From Bacteroidales bacterium (lineage in GTDB: Bacteria > Bacteroidota > Bacteroidia > Bacteroidales > Bacteroidaceae): DNA of 25,048 bases. The notes below the pieces were generated by a model. The model was not told the origin of the DNA. It did not search any database and saw only the letters and a program-made list of their open reading frames with translations. Location of the stretch: positions 1 to 25,048 of the forward strand of contig SFKY01000033.1 of the NCBI GenBank assembly GCA_004554665.1, read 5' to 3'. Positions 14,210 to 21,635 of the stretch are shown in pieces. Numbering within the stretch: position 1 is the stretch's first letter; each line of letters starts with the position of its first letter. The position numbers and the translations under genes were made by a program.

Positions 14210-15859
14210 ATGATGGATATGAGGAGACTATTTCTTTTAACGGTTTGCACACTGATGGCGGTGGCTGGATTTGCCTGCACCAACTTCATCGTTGGCAAGA
14301 AAGCCTCGACAGACGGTTCTGTTATCTGCACGTACAATGCCGATGACTACGGTATGTTTATTGGTTTGGCGCATTATCCGGCGGGTACCCATGCCAAGGG
14401 TACGATGCGTCAAATCTATGATTGGGACACCCATGAGTATCACGGAGAGATACCAGAGGCTCCCGTTACGTACAATGTAATCGGCAATATCAACGAGTAT
14501 CAGGTCACCATCGGTGAAACGACTTACGGAGGTCGCGAGGAGATGGTGGACACGACCGGTATCTTCGATTATGGCAGTCTGATATATGTGGCGTTGCAGC
14601 GTTCCAAGTCTGCTCGCGAGGCCATTACGGTGATGACCACACTGGCCCAGACCTACGGCTACAACAGTAGTGGTGAGACATTTACCATCTGCGATCCCAA
14701 TGAGGCATGGATCATGGAGATGATGGGCAAGGGCCCCGGTTCCAAGGGTGTGGTTTGGGTAGCCATCCGCATCCCTGACGATGCCATCTGCGCCCATGCC
14801 AACCAAAGTCGTATCGGAAAATTTGACATGAAGGACAAGCAAAACGTGCTTTACGCCAAAGACGTCATCAAGTTTGCCCGCAGCAAAGGCTGGTATGATG
14901 GTAAGGATGCTGATTTTTCTTGGAAGCAGGTTTATGCAGCTCCCGATTTTGGCGGTCGTCGTTTCTGTGACGCCCGGGTTTGGAGTTTCTTCCGCCATTT
15001 TGACAAAGGCTTTGACCGATACCTTCCTTGGGCGCTTGGCAAAGACCCCAATGCCGAGGATATGCCGCTCTGGATTGTGCCCGACCACAAAGTGAGCATC
15101 CAGGAGGTACAGGCCTGCATGCGCGACCACTACGAGGGTACGCCGCTGGCCACCGACACGCTTGATATGGGAGGCGGAATCTGGCAGATGCCGTATCGTC
15201 CTACACCGCTGTCCTTTACGGTAGACGGCAAGAAGTATTTCAACGAGCGTCCTACCAGTACCCAGCAGTCGGCCTTCAGTTATGTGAGTCAGATGCGTGC
15301 ATGGCTTCCGCGTGAGATTGGTGGTGTGCTGTGGTTTGGCAACGACGATGGCAACATGGTAGCCTATACCCCCGTGTACTGTGGTAACACCGTGCAGCCC
15401 GAATGTTACAACACGCCGGGTGCCGATGCTGTGACTTTCTCAGACAAGAATGCTTTCTGGGTATGCAACTGGGTCAGCAACATGGTTTACCCACGTTACA
15501 GCCAGATGTTCCCCACTTTGCAGGAAGTGCGCGACAGTCTGGAACAGAGCTATTTTGCCCAACAGGCAGCTGTAGAGGCCAAGGCCAAGAGCCTGTACGA
15601 TACCGACAAGGCTGCAGCCCTGAAGTATCTGAACGATTACAGCAATGTCAAGGCACAGGAGATGCTGGCTACATGGAAAGAATTGGCCGTGTTCCTCATT
15701 GTCAAGTTCAATGATATGACCGTCAAGCCCACAGAGGGTCGCCGTTTCCTGCGCACGAAGACCGGTTTGGGTGCCCGTGTGCAGCGAGTTGGCTTCCCGG
15801 CTGCATACGCCAAGCGTCTTGTCAACGAGACGGGTGATAAATTCAAGAGTCCTGAGTAA
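14210..15859 (+). CDS. C69-family dipeptidase (N-terminal-nucleophile hydrolase), secreted
   Basis: A 549-residue peptidase of the PepD/dipeptidase A type. A signal peptide (MMDMRRLFLLTVCTLMAVAGFA) ends directly before Cys23 in ACTNFIVGKKAS; in this Ntn-hydrolase family the Cys exposed by cleavage is the nucleophile. Further family blocks are STDGSVICTYNADD (33-46), NINEYQVTIGETTYGGRE (93-110), ETFTICDPNEAWIMEM (156-171) and AHANQSRIG. Export and the N-terminal Cys suggest it trims peptides in the periplasm. The first two codons are both ATG; either Met1 or Met2 could be used. It begins 18 bases after nadC and is followed by a strong terminator, so it closes the unit that begins at ileS. Confidence 0.92.
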   Translation: MMDMRRLFLLTVCTLMAVAGFACTNFIVGKKASTDGSVICTYNADDYGMFIGLAHYPAGTHAKGTMRQIYDWDTHEYHGEIPEAPVTYNVIGNINEYQVTIGETTYGGREEMVDTTGIFDYGSLIYVALQRSKSAREAITVMTTLAQTYGYNSSGETFTICDPNEAWIMEMMGKGPGSKGVVWVAIRIPDDAICAHANQSRIGKFDMKDKQNVLYAKDVIKFARSKGWYDGKDADFSWKQVYAAPDFGGRRFCDARVWSFFRHFDKGFDRYLPWALGKDPNAEDMPLWIVPDHKVSIQEVQACMRDHYEGTPLATDTLDMGGGIWQMPYRPTPLSFTVDGKKYFNERPTSTQQSAFSYVSQMRAWLPREIGGVLWFGNDDGNMVAYTPVYCGNTVQPECYNTPGADAVTFSDKNAFWVCNWVSNMVYPRYSQMFPTLQEVRDSLEQSYFAQQAAVEAKAKSLYDTDKAAALKYLNDYSNVKAQEMLATWKELAVFLIVKFNDMTVKPTEGRRFLRTKTGLGARVQRVGFPAAYAKRLVNETGDKFKSPE

Positions 15860-15892
15860 GCCAGCAGACTGCTGTCGACGATGGATTTTCAT

Positions 15893-15944
15893 ACAGCCGC
15901 CGTTGTCCCGCATGAATGGAGACATCGGCGGCTGTCTTTTTTTT
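15893..15944 (+). terminator. Strong Rho-independent terminator after the C69 peptidase
   Basis: ACAGCCGCCG (15893-15902) pairs with CGGCGGCTGT (15926-15935). The stem extends inward through TGTC/GACA past a T-T mismatch. It is followed by C and eight T residues (15937-15944), the clearest terminator in the window. Confidence 0.93.
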
Positions 15945-16002
15945 GTCCGTTCCACAAGGGGGCGTGAGGATAACATGGAGGCATTAGTGACATGTAGCTG
16001 AC

Positions 16003-16080
16003 CTAAATGCGGCATTTAGCAGTCGTAAATGCCATGATTAGCGCCGTAAAGGTGGCATTTACGAATCTAATGGTATCATT
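16003..16080. repeat. Degenerate tandem repeat, period about 21 bp (array B)
   Basis: Units begin with AA(A) at 16005, 16027, 16048 and 16069, spaced 22, 21 and 21 bases. Unit 1 is a palindrome, CTAAATGC (16003-16010) with GCATTTAG (16012-16019). Units 2 and 3 pair with each other: CGTAAATGCCA (16024-16034) with TGGCATTTACG (16053-16063). The second unit closely resembles array A at 7138-7155. The rest of the 15945-16177 gap shows nothing recognisable. Confidence 0.7.
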
Positions 16081-16177
16081 TCTGTACTGTTGGTCTATTC
16101 CACGATTTATCAGATATTTTTTATAGGGAACTCTGAAAAAACTTTCCCAAAACATGGGGGCTGTCAAAAATAATTCT

Positions 16178-16185
16178 TATATTTG
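16178..16185 (+). promoter_or_regulatory. Probable -7 box for hppA
   Basis: TATATTTG fits TAnnTTTG and lies 41 bases before the hppA ATG. The expected TTTG 19-21 bases upstream is absent (the sequence there is ATGG), so only the -7 half is supported. Confidence 0.6.
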
Positions 16186-16226
16186 TCCCATTAACCAAAT
16201 ATCAACAACTAAAAACCAAAACTATC

Positions 16227-18428
16227 ATGAACATTCCTATTGTTTTTTGGCTGGTGCCTATTGCATCGGTCGTTGCGTTGGGTATGGCGTACTTCTTTTT
16301 CAGGTCTATGATGCAAGCAGATGAGGGTACACCGCGTATGCGCACCATTGCAGAACATGTACGCAAAGGTGCGATGGCCTATTTGCGCCAGCAGTACCGT
16401 GTCGTTTTCATTGTTTTCATCGTTTTGGCCATCTTGTTTGCCTTTATGGCCTACGTACTGAAAGTACAAAATCCGTGGGTACCGTTTGCCTTCCTTACAG
16501 GAGGTCTTTTCAGCGGATTGTCCGGTTTCTTCGGTATGAAGACCGCCACTTACGCCTCAGGGCGCACGGCCAATGCCGCCCGTCAGAGTTTGGATAAGGG
16601 TCTGAAGATAGCCTTCCGCTCCGGTGCTGTCATGGGCTTGGTAGTAGTCGGCCTCGGCTTGCTCGATATTGCCATTTGGTTCCTCATACTGAGCGCTTTC
16701 TACCAGGGAGACCACATGGCGCTCATCACCATTACCACTACCATGCTTACCTTTGGTATGGGTGCCTCTACACAGGCATTGTTTGCCCGTGTAGGAGGTG
16801 GAATCTATACCAAGGCTGCCGATGTAGGTGCTGACCTGGTGGGCAAAGTGGAGCAGGATATTCCTGAAGACGACCCCAGAAACCCAGCTACCATTGCCGA
16901 CAATGTAGGCGACAATGTGGGCGATGTGGCCGGAATGGGAGCCGACCTGTACGAGAGCTATTGCGGAAGTATCTTGTCTACGGCCGCATTGGGTGCCACA
17001 GCTTTTGCCATGAATGTTGACATGCAGCTCAAGGCGGTCATTGCCCCGATGATTATCGCTGCCGTGGGCATATTCTTGAGCCTTATCGGTATCTTCCTTG
17101 TCAAGACCAAGGAGGGAGCCAGCATGAAAGAATTGTTACATTCTTTGGGTGTCGGCACCAATGTGAGCGCTGTGCTCATAGCCATCGCCTCGTTCGTCAT
17201 CCTTTACTTGTTGGGTATAGAAAACTGGATTGGCGTGAGCTTCTCTGTTGTCAGCGGTCTGGCGGCAGGCGTTGTGATAGGCCAAGCCACCGAGTATTAC
17301 ACCTCTCATAGCTACAAGCCCACCCAGAGTATTGCCGAAGCCAGCCAGACGGGTTCTGCAACAGTCATCATCAAGGGTATTGGCACGGGCATGATCAGCA
17401 CCTGTGTGCCAGTGGTGACCATCGCTGTAGCCATCATGCTGAGTTACTTGTTTGCCAATGGCTTCGACCTCTCCATGAGTGCCGCTTCCATCAGCAAGGG
17501 CCTCTATGGTATCGGTATCGCTGCTGTCGGTATGCTCTCCACCTTGGGTATCACGTTGGCTACCGATGCCTACGGTCCTATCGCCGACAATGCGGGAGGA
17601 AATGCAGAGATGAGCGAGCTCGGCAAGGAGGTGCGCAACCGTACCGATGCCCTCGATGCCCTCGGCAACACCACTGCTGCTACCGGTAAGGGCTTTGCCA
17701 TCGGTTCTGCAGCCCTCACGGCGCTGGCCCTGTTGGCCTCGTACGTAGAGGAGATCAAGATTGCCATGACCAGAGCCGTTGCCGAAGGCGCACAATTCGT
17801 GGATGCAGCCGGTAAGGTGTTTGACCCGACGACAGCGCAGATGCCTGACTTCATGGAGTTTTTCCAGGTGAATCTGATGAACCCCAAGGTGATAGTAGGC
17901 GCATTCATCGGCGCGATGGCAGCCTTCCTTTTCTGCGGCCTCACGATGGGTGCTGTCGGCAGGGCAGCCCAGAGTATGGTGGAAGAGGTCCGTCGCCAGT
18001 TCCGTGAAATCAAGGGCATCTTGGAAGGTAAGGCCACGCCCGACTATGGACGCTGTGTGGAAATCTCTACACGTTCGGCCCAGCGTGAGATGATAGTTCC
18101 TTCGTTCCTCGCCATTCTTATCCCGATCATCGTGGGCATCCTGCTCGGTGTAGCCGGAGTCTTGGGTCTGCTCGTTGGTGGTTTGGCAGCCGGTTTCACG
18201 CTGGCTATCTTCATGGCCAATGCCGGTGGCGCATGGGACAATGCCAAGAAAATGGTCGAGGAAGGTAACTTTGGCGGCAAGGGTTCCGACTGTCACAAAG
18301 CCACCATCGTGGGTGATACGGTGGGAGACCCCTTCAAAGACACATCCGGTCCCAGCCTGAACATCCTGATCAAGCTTATGTCAATGGTCAGCATCGTCAT
18401 GGCAGGCCTCACGGTAGCATTTATTTGA
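16227..18428 (+). CDS. hppA: Membrane-bound ion-pumping pyrophosphatase
   Basis: A 733-residue integral membrane protein with about 16 hydrophobic spans that couples pyrophosphate hydrolysis to ion export. Catalytic blocks are clear: DVGADLVGKVE (199-209), EDDPRNPATIADNVGDNVGD (214-233), GNAEMSELG, and near the C-terminus GGAWDNAKK, DTVGDPFKDTSGPS. The potassium determinant region reads GNTTAATGKG with Ala484 where potassium-independent enzymes carry Lys, so it should need K+. Glu243 in GADLYESY matches the position of the glutamate typical of sodium-pumping members. Sodium or dual Na+/H+ transport is known for Bacteroides relatives, but which ion is moved here is inference. It is flanked by its own promoter-like box and a separate promoter for the next gene. 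Confidence 0.96.
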   Translation: MNIPIVFWLVPIASVVALGMAYFFFRSMMQADEGTPRMRTIAEHVRKGAMAYLRQQYRVVFIVFIVLAILFAFMAYVLKVQNPWVPFAFLTGGLFSGLSGFFGMKTATYASGRTANAARQSLDKGLKIAFRSGAVMGLVVVGLGLLDIAIWFLILSAFYQGDHMALITITTTMLTFGMGASTQALFARVGGGIYTKAADVGADLVGKVEQDIPEDDPRNPATIADNVGDNVGDVAGMGADLYESYCGSILSTAALGATAFAMNVDMQLKAVIAPMIIAAVGIFLSLIGIFLVKTKEGASMKELLHSLGVGTNVSAVLIAIASFVILYLLGIENWIGVSFSVVSGLAAGVVIGQATEYYTSHSYKPTQSIAEASQTGSATVIIKGIGTGMISTCVPVVTIAVAIMLSYLFANGFDLSMSAASISKGLYGIGIAAVGMLSTLGITLATDAYGPIADNAGGNAEMSELGKEVRNRTDALDALGNTTAATGKGFAIGSAALTALALLASYVEEIKIAMTRAVAEGAQFVDAAGKVFDPTTAQMPDFMEFFQVNLMNPKVIVGAFIGAMAAFLFCGLTMGAVGRAAQSMVEEVRRQFREIKGILEGKATPDYGRCVEISTRSAQREMIVPSFLAILIPIIVGILLGVAGVLGLLVGGLAAGFTLAIFMANAGGAWDNAKKMVEEGNFGGKGSDCHKATIVGDTVGDPFKDTSGPSLNILIKLMSMVSIVMAGLTVAFI

Positions 18429-18435
18429 GAAAATA

Positions 18436-18467
18436 TTTGGTGATATGTCATAAAGTTGGTAATTTTG
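18436..18467 (+). promoter_or_regulatory. Promoter for the small membrane-protein gene
   Basis: TTTG (18436-18439), 20 bases, TAATTTTG (18460-18467): a full match to TTTG-N20-TAnnTTTG, starting 8 bases after the hppA stop. It implies a leader of about 90 bases before the ATG at 18564. The leader contains CGTAAATGGC (18471-18480), similar to the repeat units seen elsewhere, and a small CAGAC/GTCTG hairpin. Confidence 0.8.
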
Positions 18468-18563
18468 TCGCGTAAATGGCAGACCTAAGCTGTCTGATTA
18501 GCCTCTGTGGCCTACGGTTTGCCCATTCTTAGAATAAACTACGACAAAGATTATAATTTAACA

Positions 18564-18746
18564 ATGTACAATTATCACCATAGTCACCGCTACGAGGAGG
18601 AAATAGACGAGTCTGAGGTTTTCAAACGTAAGACATTACGTGCCAAACGGATTCGGAAACTGACCGCCCAAGTGCTTTTCGCGGTACTCTGTCTATTGGC
18701 CTTTCTGATGGTTATTGCCGTGATGTGGGCGTATGTAGCTGACTAA
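18564..18746 (+). CDS. Small single-span membrane protein, unknown function
   Basis: A 60-residue protein I do not recognise. The N-terminus is Tyr/His-rich (MYNYHHSHRYEEE), followed by a strongly basic stretch (KRKTLRAKRIRK, about 21-32) and one hydrophobic span of about 22 residues reaching nearly to the C-terminus (ending YVAD). The positive stretch before the span predicts the N-terminus inside the cell. I prefer the ATG at 18564 over an in-frame GTG at 18507 because the ATG follows an A-rich leader and no protein-like pattern is lost. Its own consensus promoter and a terminator right after it make it a single-gene unit, which supports it being real despite its size. Confidence 0.7.
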   Translation: MYNYHHSHRYEEEIDESEVFKRKTLRAKRIRKLTAQVLFAVLCLLAFLMVIAVMWAYVAD

Positions 18747-18752
18747 ACAAAA

Positions 18753-18799
18753 ACACAATCAGTCCGGTTTCCTGCAAGGAGAAACCAGACTGATTGTGT
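18753..18799. terminator. Two-way terminator between the small gene and tex
   Basis: A 19-bp stem with a single mismatch: acacaatcagtccggtttc (18753-18771) pairs with 18781-18799 around a 9-base loop. On the minus strand the stem is followed by TTTTGTTT, giving a good terminator for tex; on the plus strand the T-run is weak (TTGT). Confidence 0.85.
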
Positions 18800-18813
18800 T
18801 GTATCCCTTATCC

Positions 18814-20946
18814 TTAGGGTTGGGCCTGCTTCATGCTCAGGCTGATGCGCCCGCGTCTGCGATCCACCTCCATCACTTTCACCTGTACATGCTCGTGCAG
18901 TCTGACTATGGTTGTGGGATCGCTGACAAATCTGTCGGCCAGTTGGGAGATGTGCACCAGTCCGTCCTGATGCACCCCTATGTCCACGAAAGCACCGAAG
19001 TTGGTGATATTGGTCACGATGCCCGGCACTATCATGCCCACTTGCAGGTCGTCGATGCTCTTGATGCGGTCGTCAAAGTCAAAAACCTCCATTTCACCGC
19101 GTGGGTCCCGCCCCGGTTTCTCCAGTTCGGCGAGTATGTCGGTAAGCGTGGGCAACCCTGTAGTATCGCTTACGTATCTGTGGATGTCTATACGCTGTTG
19201 GGCAGCCTTGTCCCTCATCAGTTCTGCCACAGTCATGCCTTGGTCTTTGGCCATCCGTTCCACCACCGCATAACTTTCGGGATGCACCGCACTGTTGTCC
19301 AACGGGTTTTTGGCTCCCGGGATGCGCAGGAACCCCGCACACTGTTGGAAAGCGGCAGGCCCCAATTTTGGCACTTTCTTCAACTGGCTACGCGAGGTAA
19401 AGGCGCCGTGCTCAGAGCGGTATTCGGTGATATTTTTGGCCAGCGCGGGTCCCAGTCCGCTGACATACGTGAGCAGCGAGGTGCTGGCGGTGTTCAGGTT
19501 TACGCCCACGCGGTTTACACAACTCTCCACGGTCTGGTCGAGCGCGTGTTTCAAAAGCGTCTGGTCAACATCGTGCTGGTATTGTCCTACACCGATGCTC
19601 TTCGGGTCTATCTTCACCAGTTCGGCCAGTGGATCCATCAACCGGCGGCCGATGGAGACGGCACCGCGCACGGTCACATCTTTGTCTGGAAACTCCTCAC
19701 GGGCAATCTTCGAGGCAGAGTAGATGGAAGCGCCATCCTCGCTCACCACATAGGCAGGAACGCTCGCTCCCAGTGCAAGACGGTCCACCAGTTCCTTGGT
19801 CTCTCTGCTGGCAGTACCGTTGCCTATCGCGATGGCTTCTATCTGGTATTTCTTCACCATCTGCAGAATCGCTTGTTGAGCCTGAAGCGTGCGTTCCTGA
19901 GGTTTGTGGGGATAGATAATCTCGTGGTGGAGCAGATTGCCCTGCTCGTTGATGCAGGCCGTCTTGCAGCCGTTGGCATAGCCTGGGTCAATGGCCAATA
20001 TCCGCTTGGCTCCCAGCGGCGCTGCCAACAGCAATTGGCGCAGGTTTTCCACAAAAACCTTGATGGCTTCCTCATCGGCCTTGGCCTTGGATGCAGCTGC
20101 AAATTCATTTTCAATTGCTGGTTTCAACAATCGCTTGTAGGCATCTTCCACAGCCTCGCCCACCAACCGCTGACAGTCTCCGTACCCATGCACGTAATGG
20201 CGCTTGAGCTTTTCCACGCAGTTGTCATCGTCGGCCGATATGCCCACGCGGAGCATCCCTTCCTGTTCTCCGCGACGCATGGCCAGTAGGCGATGCGAAG
20301 AGCAGCGGTGCAATGGTTCGGACCAGTCGAAATAGTCGGCAAACTTGGCCGCCTCGTCGGTGTCGGCCTTGGTTTTCACCACCTTGGAAGAGATGATGGC
20401 ATGCCGCCTGAATTCGCCCCTTACGCTGTTTCTCGACCCCTCTTCCTCACTGACCGTCTCGGCGATAATGTCCTTGGCTCCAGCCAATGCCCCCTCTACG
20501 TCCAATCCATCCTTGGCAAATCTACGCGCACAGCCTCGTATGTCGTGCTCACGTTGCAGCATGAGGATAGTGGCAAGCGGTTCCAATCCCTTTTCGCGTG
20601 CCACCTGAGCCCTTGTGCGCCGCTTGGGCCGGTAGGGCAGATAGAGGTCTTCTATCTCAGTGGCGTTCCAGCATTGGTCGATGCGCCGTTGCAGTTCGCC
20701 GGTCATCTTCCCTTGCTCGGTAATCGTTTTCACGATGGTTTGCTTGCGCTTTGCCAGTTCATGCAACTTGCTGTTCCAGTCGGCTATCTGCCCAATCTGC
20801 ACCTCGTCCATGCCGCCAGTCTTCTCCTTACGGTATCGGCTGATAAAGGGCACGGTACATCCCTCGTCTATCAGTGCCAAGGTCTGGGCCACGTAGAGCT
20901 CCCTCAATTGTAGGGTCTCTGCTATGATTCTTGCAAAAGTATTCAT
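18814..20946 (-). CDS. tex: Tex-family RNA-binding transcription accessory protein
   Basis: A 710-residue protein. The helical Tex N-terminal region contains PFISRYRKEKTGGMDE (29-44). A YqgF-like nuclease-fold domain begins near residue 317 (ILAIDPGYANGCKTA). Helix-hairpin-helix repeats follow (LNTASTSLLTYVSGLG and later TSRSQLKKVPKLGP), and a C-terminal S1 domain contains GIVTNITNFGAFVDIGVHQDG and ends SLSMKQAQP. Tex binds nucleic acid and contacts the transcription machinery; it is related to eukaryotic Spt6. I start it at the ATG at 20946. An in-frame extension to a TTG at 21051 runs into the promoter at 21021-21052 and cannot be translated from that transcript. No truncation is seen. Confidence 0.95.
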   Translation of the reverse strand: MNTFARIIAETLQLRELYVAQTLALIDEGCTVPFISRYRKEKTGGMDEVQIGQIADWNSKLHELAKRKQTIVKTITEQGKMTGELQRRIDQCWNATEIEDLYLPYRPKRRTRAQVAREKGLEPLATILMLQREHDIRGCARRFAKDGLDVEGALAGAKDIIAETVSEEEGSRNSVRGEFRRHAIISSKVVKTKADTDEAAKFADYFDWSEPLHRCSSHRLLAMRRGEQEGMLRVGISADDDNCVEKLKRHYVHGYGDCQRLVGEAVEDAYKRLLKPAIENEFAAASKAKADEEAIKVFVENLRQLLLAAPLGAKRILAIDPGYANGCKTACINEQGNLLHHEIIYPHKPQERTLQAQQAILQMVKKYQIEAIAIGNGTASRETKELVDRLALGASVPAYVVSEDGASIYSASKIAREEFPDKDVTVRGAVSIGRRLMDPLAELVKIDPKSIGVGQYQHDVDQTLLKHALDQTVESCVNRVGVNLNTASTSLLTYVSGLGPALAKNITEYRSEHGAFTSRSQLKKVPKLGPAAFQQCAGFLRIPGAKNPLDNSAVHPESYAVVERMAKDQGMTVAELMRDKAAQQRIDIHRYVSDTTGLPTLTDILAELEKPGRDPRGEMEVFDFDDRIKSIDDLQVGMIVPGIVTNITNFGAFVDIGVHQDGLVHISQLADRFVSDPTTIVRLHEHVQVKVMEVDRRRGRISLSMKQAQP

Positions 20947-21020
20947 GTCTGTTTCTGTTTTCTGGTGTCTTGCGCTGTCGAAGTGTCTCAAAAGCCTACG
21001 TTCTTGCGCAGTAATGGATG

Positions 21021-21052
21021 CAAAATTAAGCCTTTTCATAAGAATAGCCAAA
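21021..21052 (-). promoter_or_regulatory. Promoter of tex, full Bacteroidetes consensus
   Basis: On the minus strand, TTTG (21049-21052), 20 bases, TAATTTTG (21021-21028). The tex ATG at 20946 lies 74 bases after the -7 box. This fixes the tex start downstream of 21020. Confidence 0.85.
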
Positions 21053-21504
21053 CCTTTGTCCCTTTTCTTTTGAGGTATTTTTGCAGTTTGCCAAGCTCAT
21101 CCGTGAGGATGGAATGGGCTAAAAATTTCATCCGGCTGATACTTCCATCAATCTAAAGGTGGCATTTGCGATAGAGAAATGCAATCCCTGTGAAAACGGC
21201 ATGGCTTGATAAGCAAAACAAACGGTTTCATCGTGTACATCCTTACAACATGTGGATTGTGATGCTGATGCCCTTGTTTTCCGGTACTTTAGCCGATAAA
21301 ATCGTGAAAATACAGACAGATGAGTTTGTTTTTGTCGATTTCTCCGTATATATAATATGGTGGTGATTCAATGGGTGTCGGGAGGTAATGCCGTGGGACA
21401 TCCTCCATGAAAGGAGACAACATACTCGGTAGACGTCATGGGTGAATAATTGTGAATATGCGTGATTTTTGCTTCTAAAAGTTTCAGAAGTCAATATTTT
21501 TTTG
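21053..21504. other. Non-coding gap between tex and gyrA
   Basis: About 450 bases with no convincing gene; one minus-strand open frame of 96 codons (21243-21533) has unnatural composition and covers the gyrA promoter box. A small CATCC/GGATG hairpin lies at 21098-21111, and repeat units of the 21-bp family run from 21152 to about 21220. Nothing else is recognisable. Confidence 0.65.
21152..21220. repeat. Degenerate repeat units, period about 22 bp (array C)
   Basis: CTAAAGGTGGCATTTGCG (starting 21153) closely matches array B at 16047-16063 (GTAAAGGTGGCATTTACG). A-runs recur at 21155, 21177, 21193 and 21215. The later units are weak and less regularly spaced. Confidence 0.5.
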
Positions 21505-21512
21505 TAATTTTG
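21505..21512 (+). promoter_or_regulatory. Probable -7 box for gyrA
   Basis: TAATTTTG fits TAnnTTTG. The best -33 candidate is TTTC at 21482-21485 with a 19-base spacer, one base off. The leader to the gyrA ATG would be about 115 bases. It contains GGTGCAAAACGG (21527-21538), also present in array A (7179-7190), and a small AGGC/GCCT hairpin (21565-21578). Confidence 0.6.
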
Positions 21513-21635
21513 AACTTTGTAATAAAGGTGCAAAACGGCTTAAAACGCAAATAAATGCCCTTGTAGGCGATTTTGCCTCGAAAATATCGACAATTAGGAA
21601 ACAATTAAAAAAAACAATAACCGTAAAAAGTCAAA

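Noticed and set aside
17136..18296. 386-codon open frame opposite hppA
   Set aside because: Composition rich in Thr, His, Gly and Asp with no domain; hppA on the other strand is unambiguous.
18796..20289. 497-codon open frame on the plus strand opposite tex
   Set aside because: It is antisense to a well-conserved gene, has no family likeness, and its 5' end lies at the two-way terminator. Long antisense frames are expected from the codon usage here.
20947..21051. N-terminal extension of Tex to a TTG start
   Set aside because: The TTG lies inside the -33 element of the tex promoter, so it cannot be in the mRNA.
21243..21533. 96-codon minus-strand frame upstream of gyrA
   Set aside because: Composition unlike a protein and it covers the gyrA -7 box.
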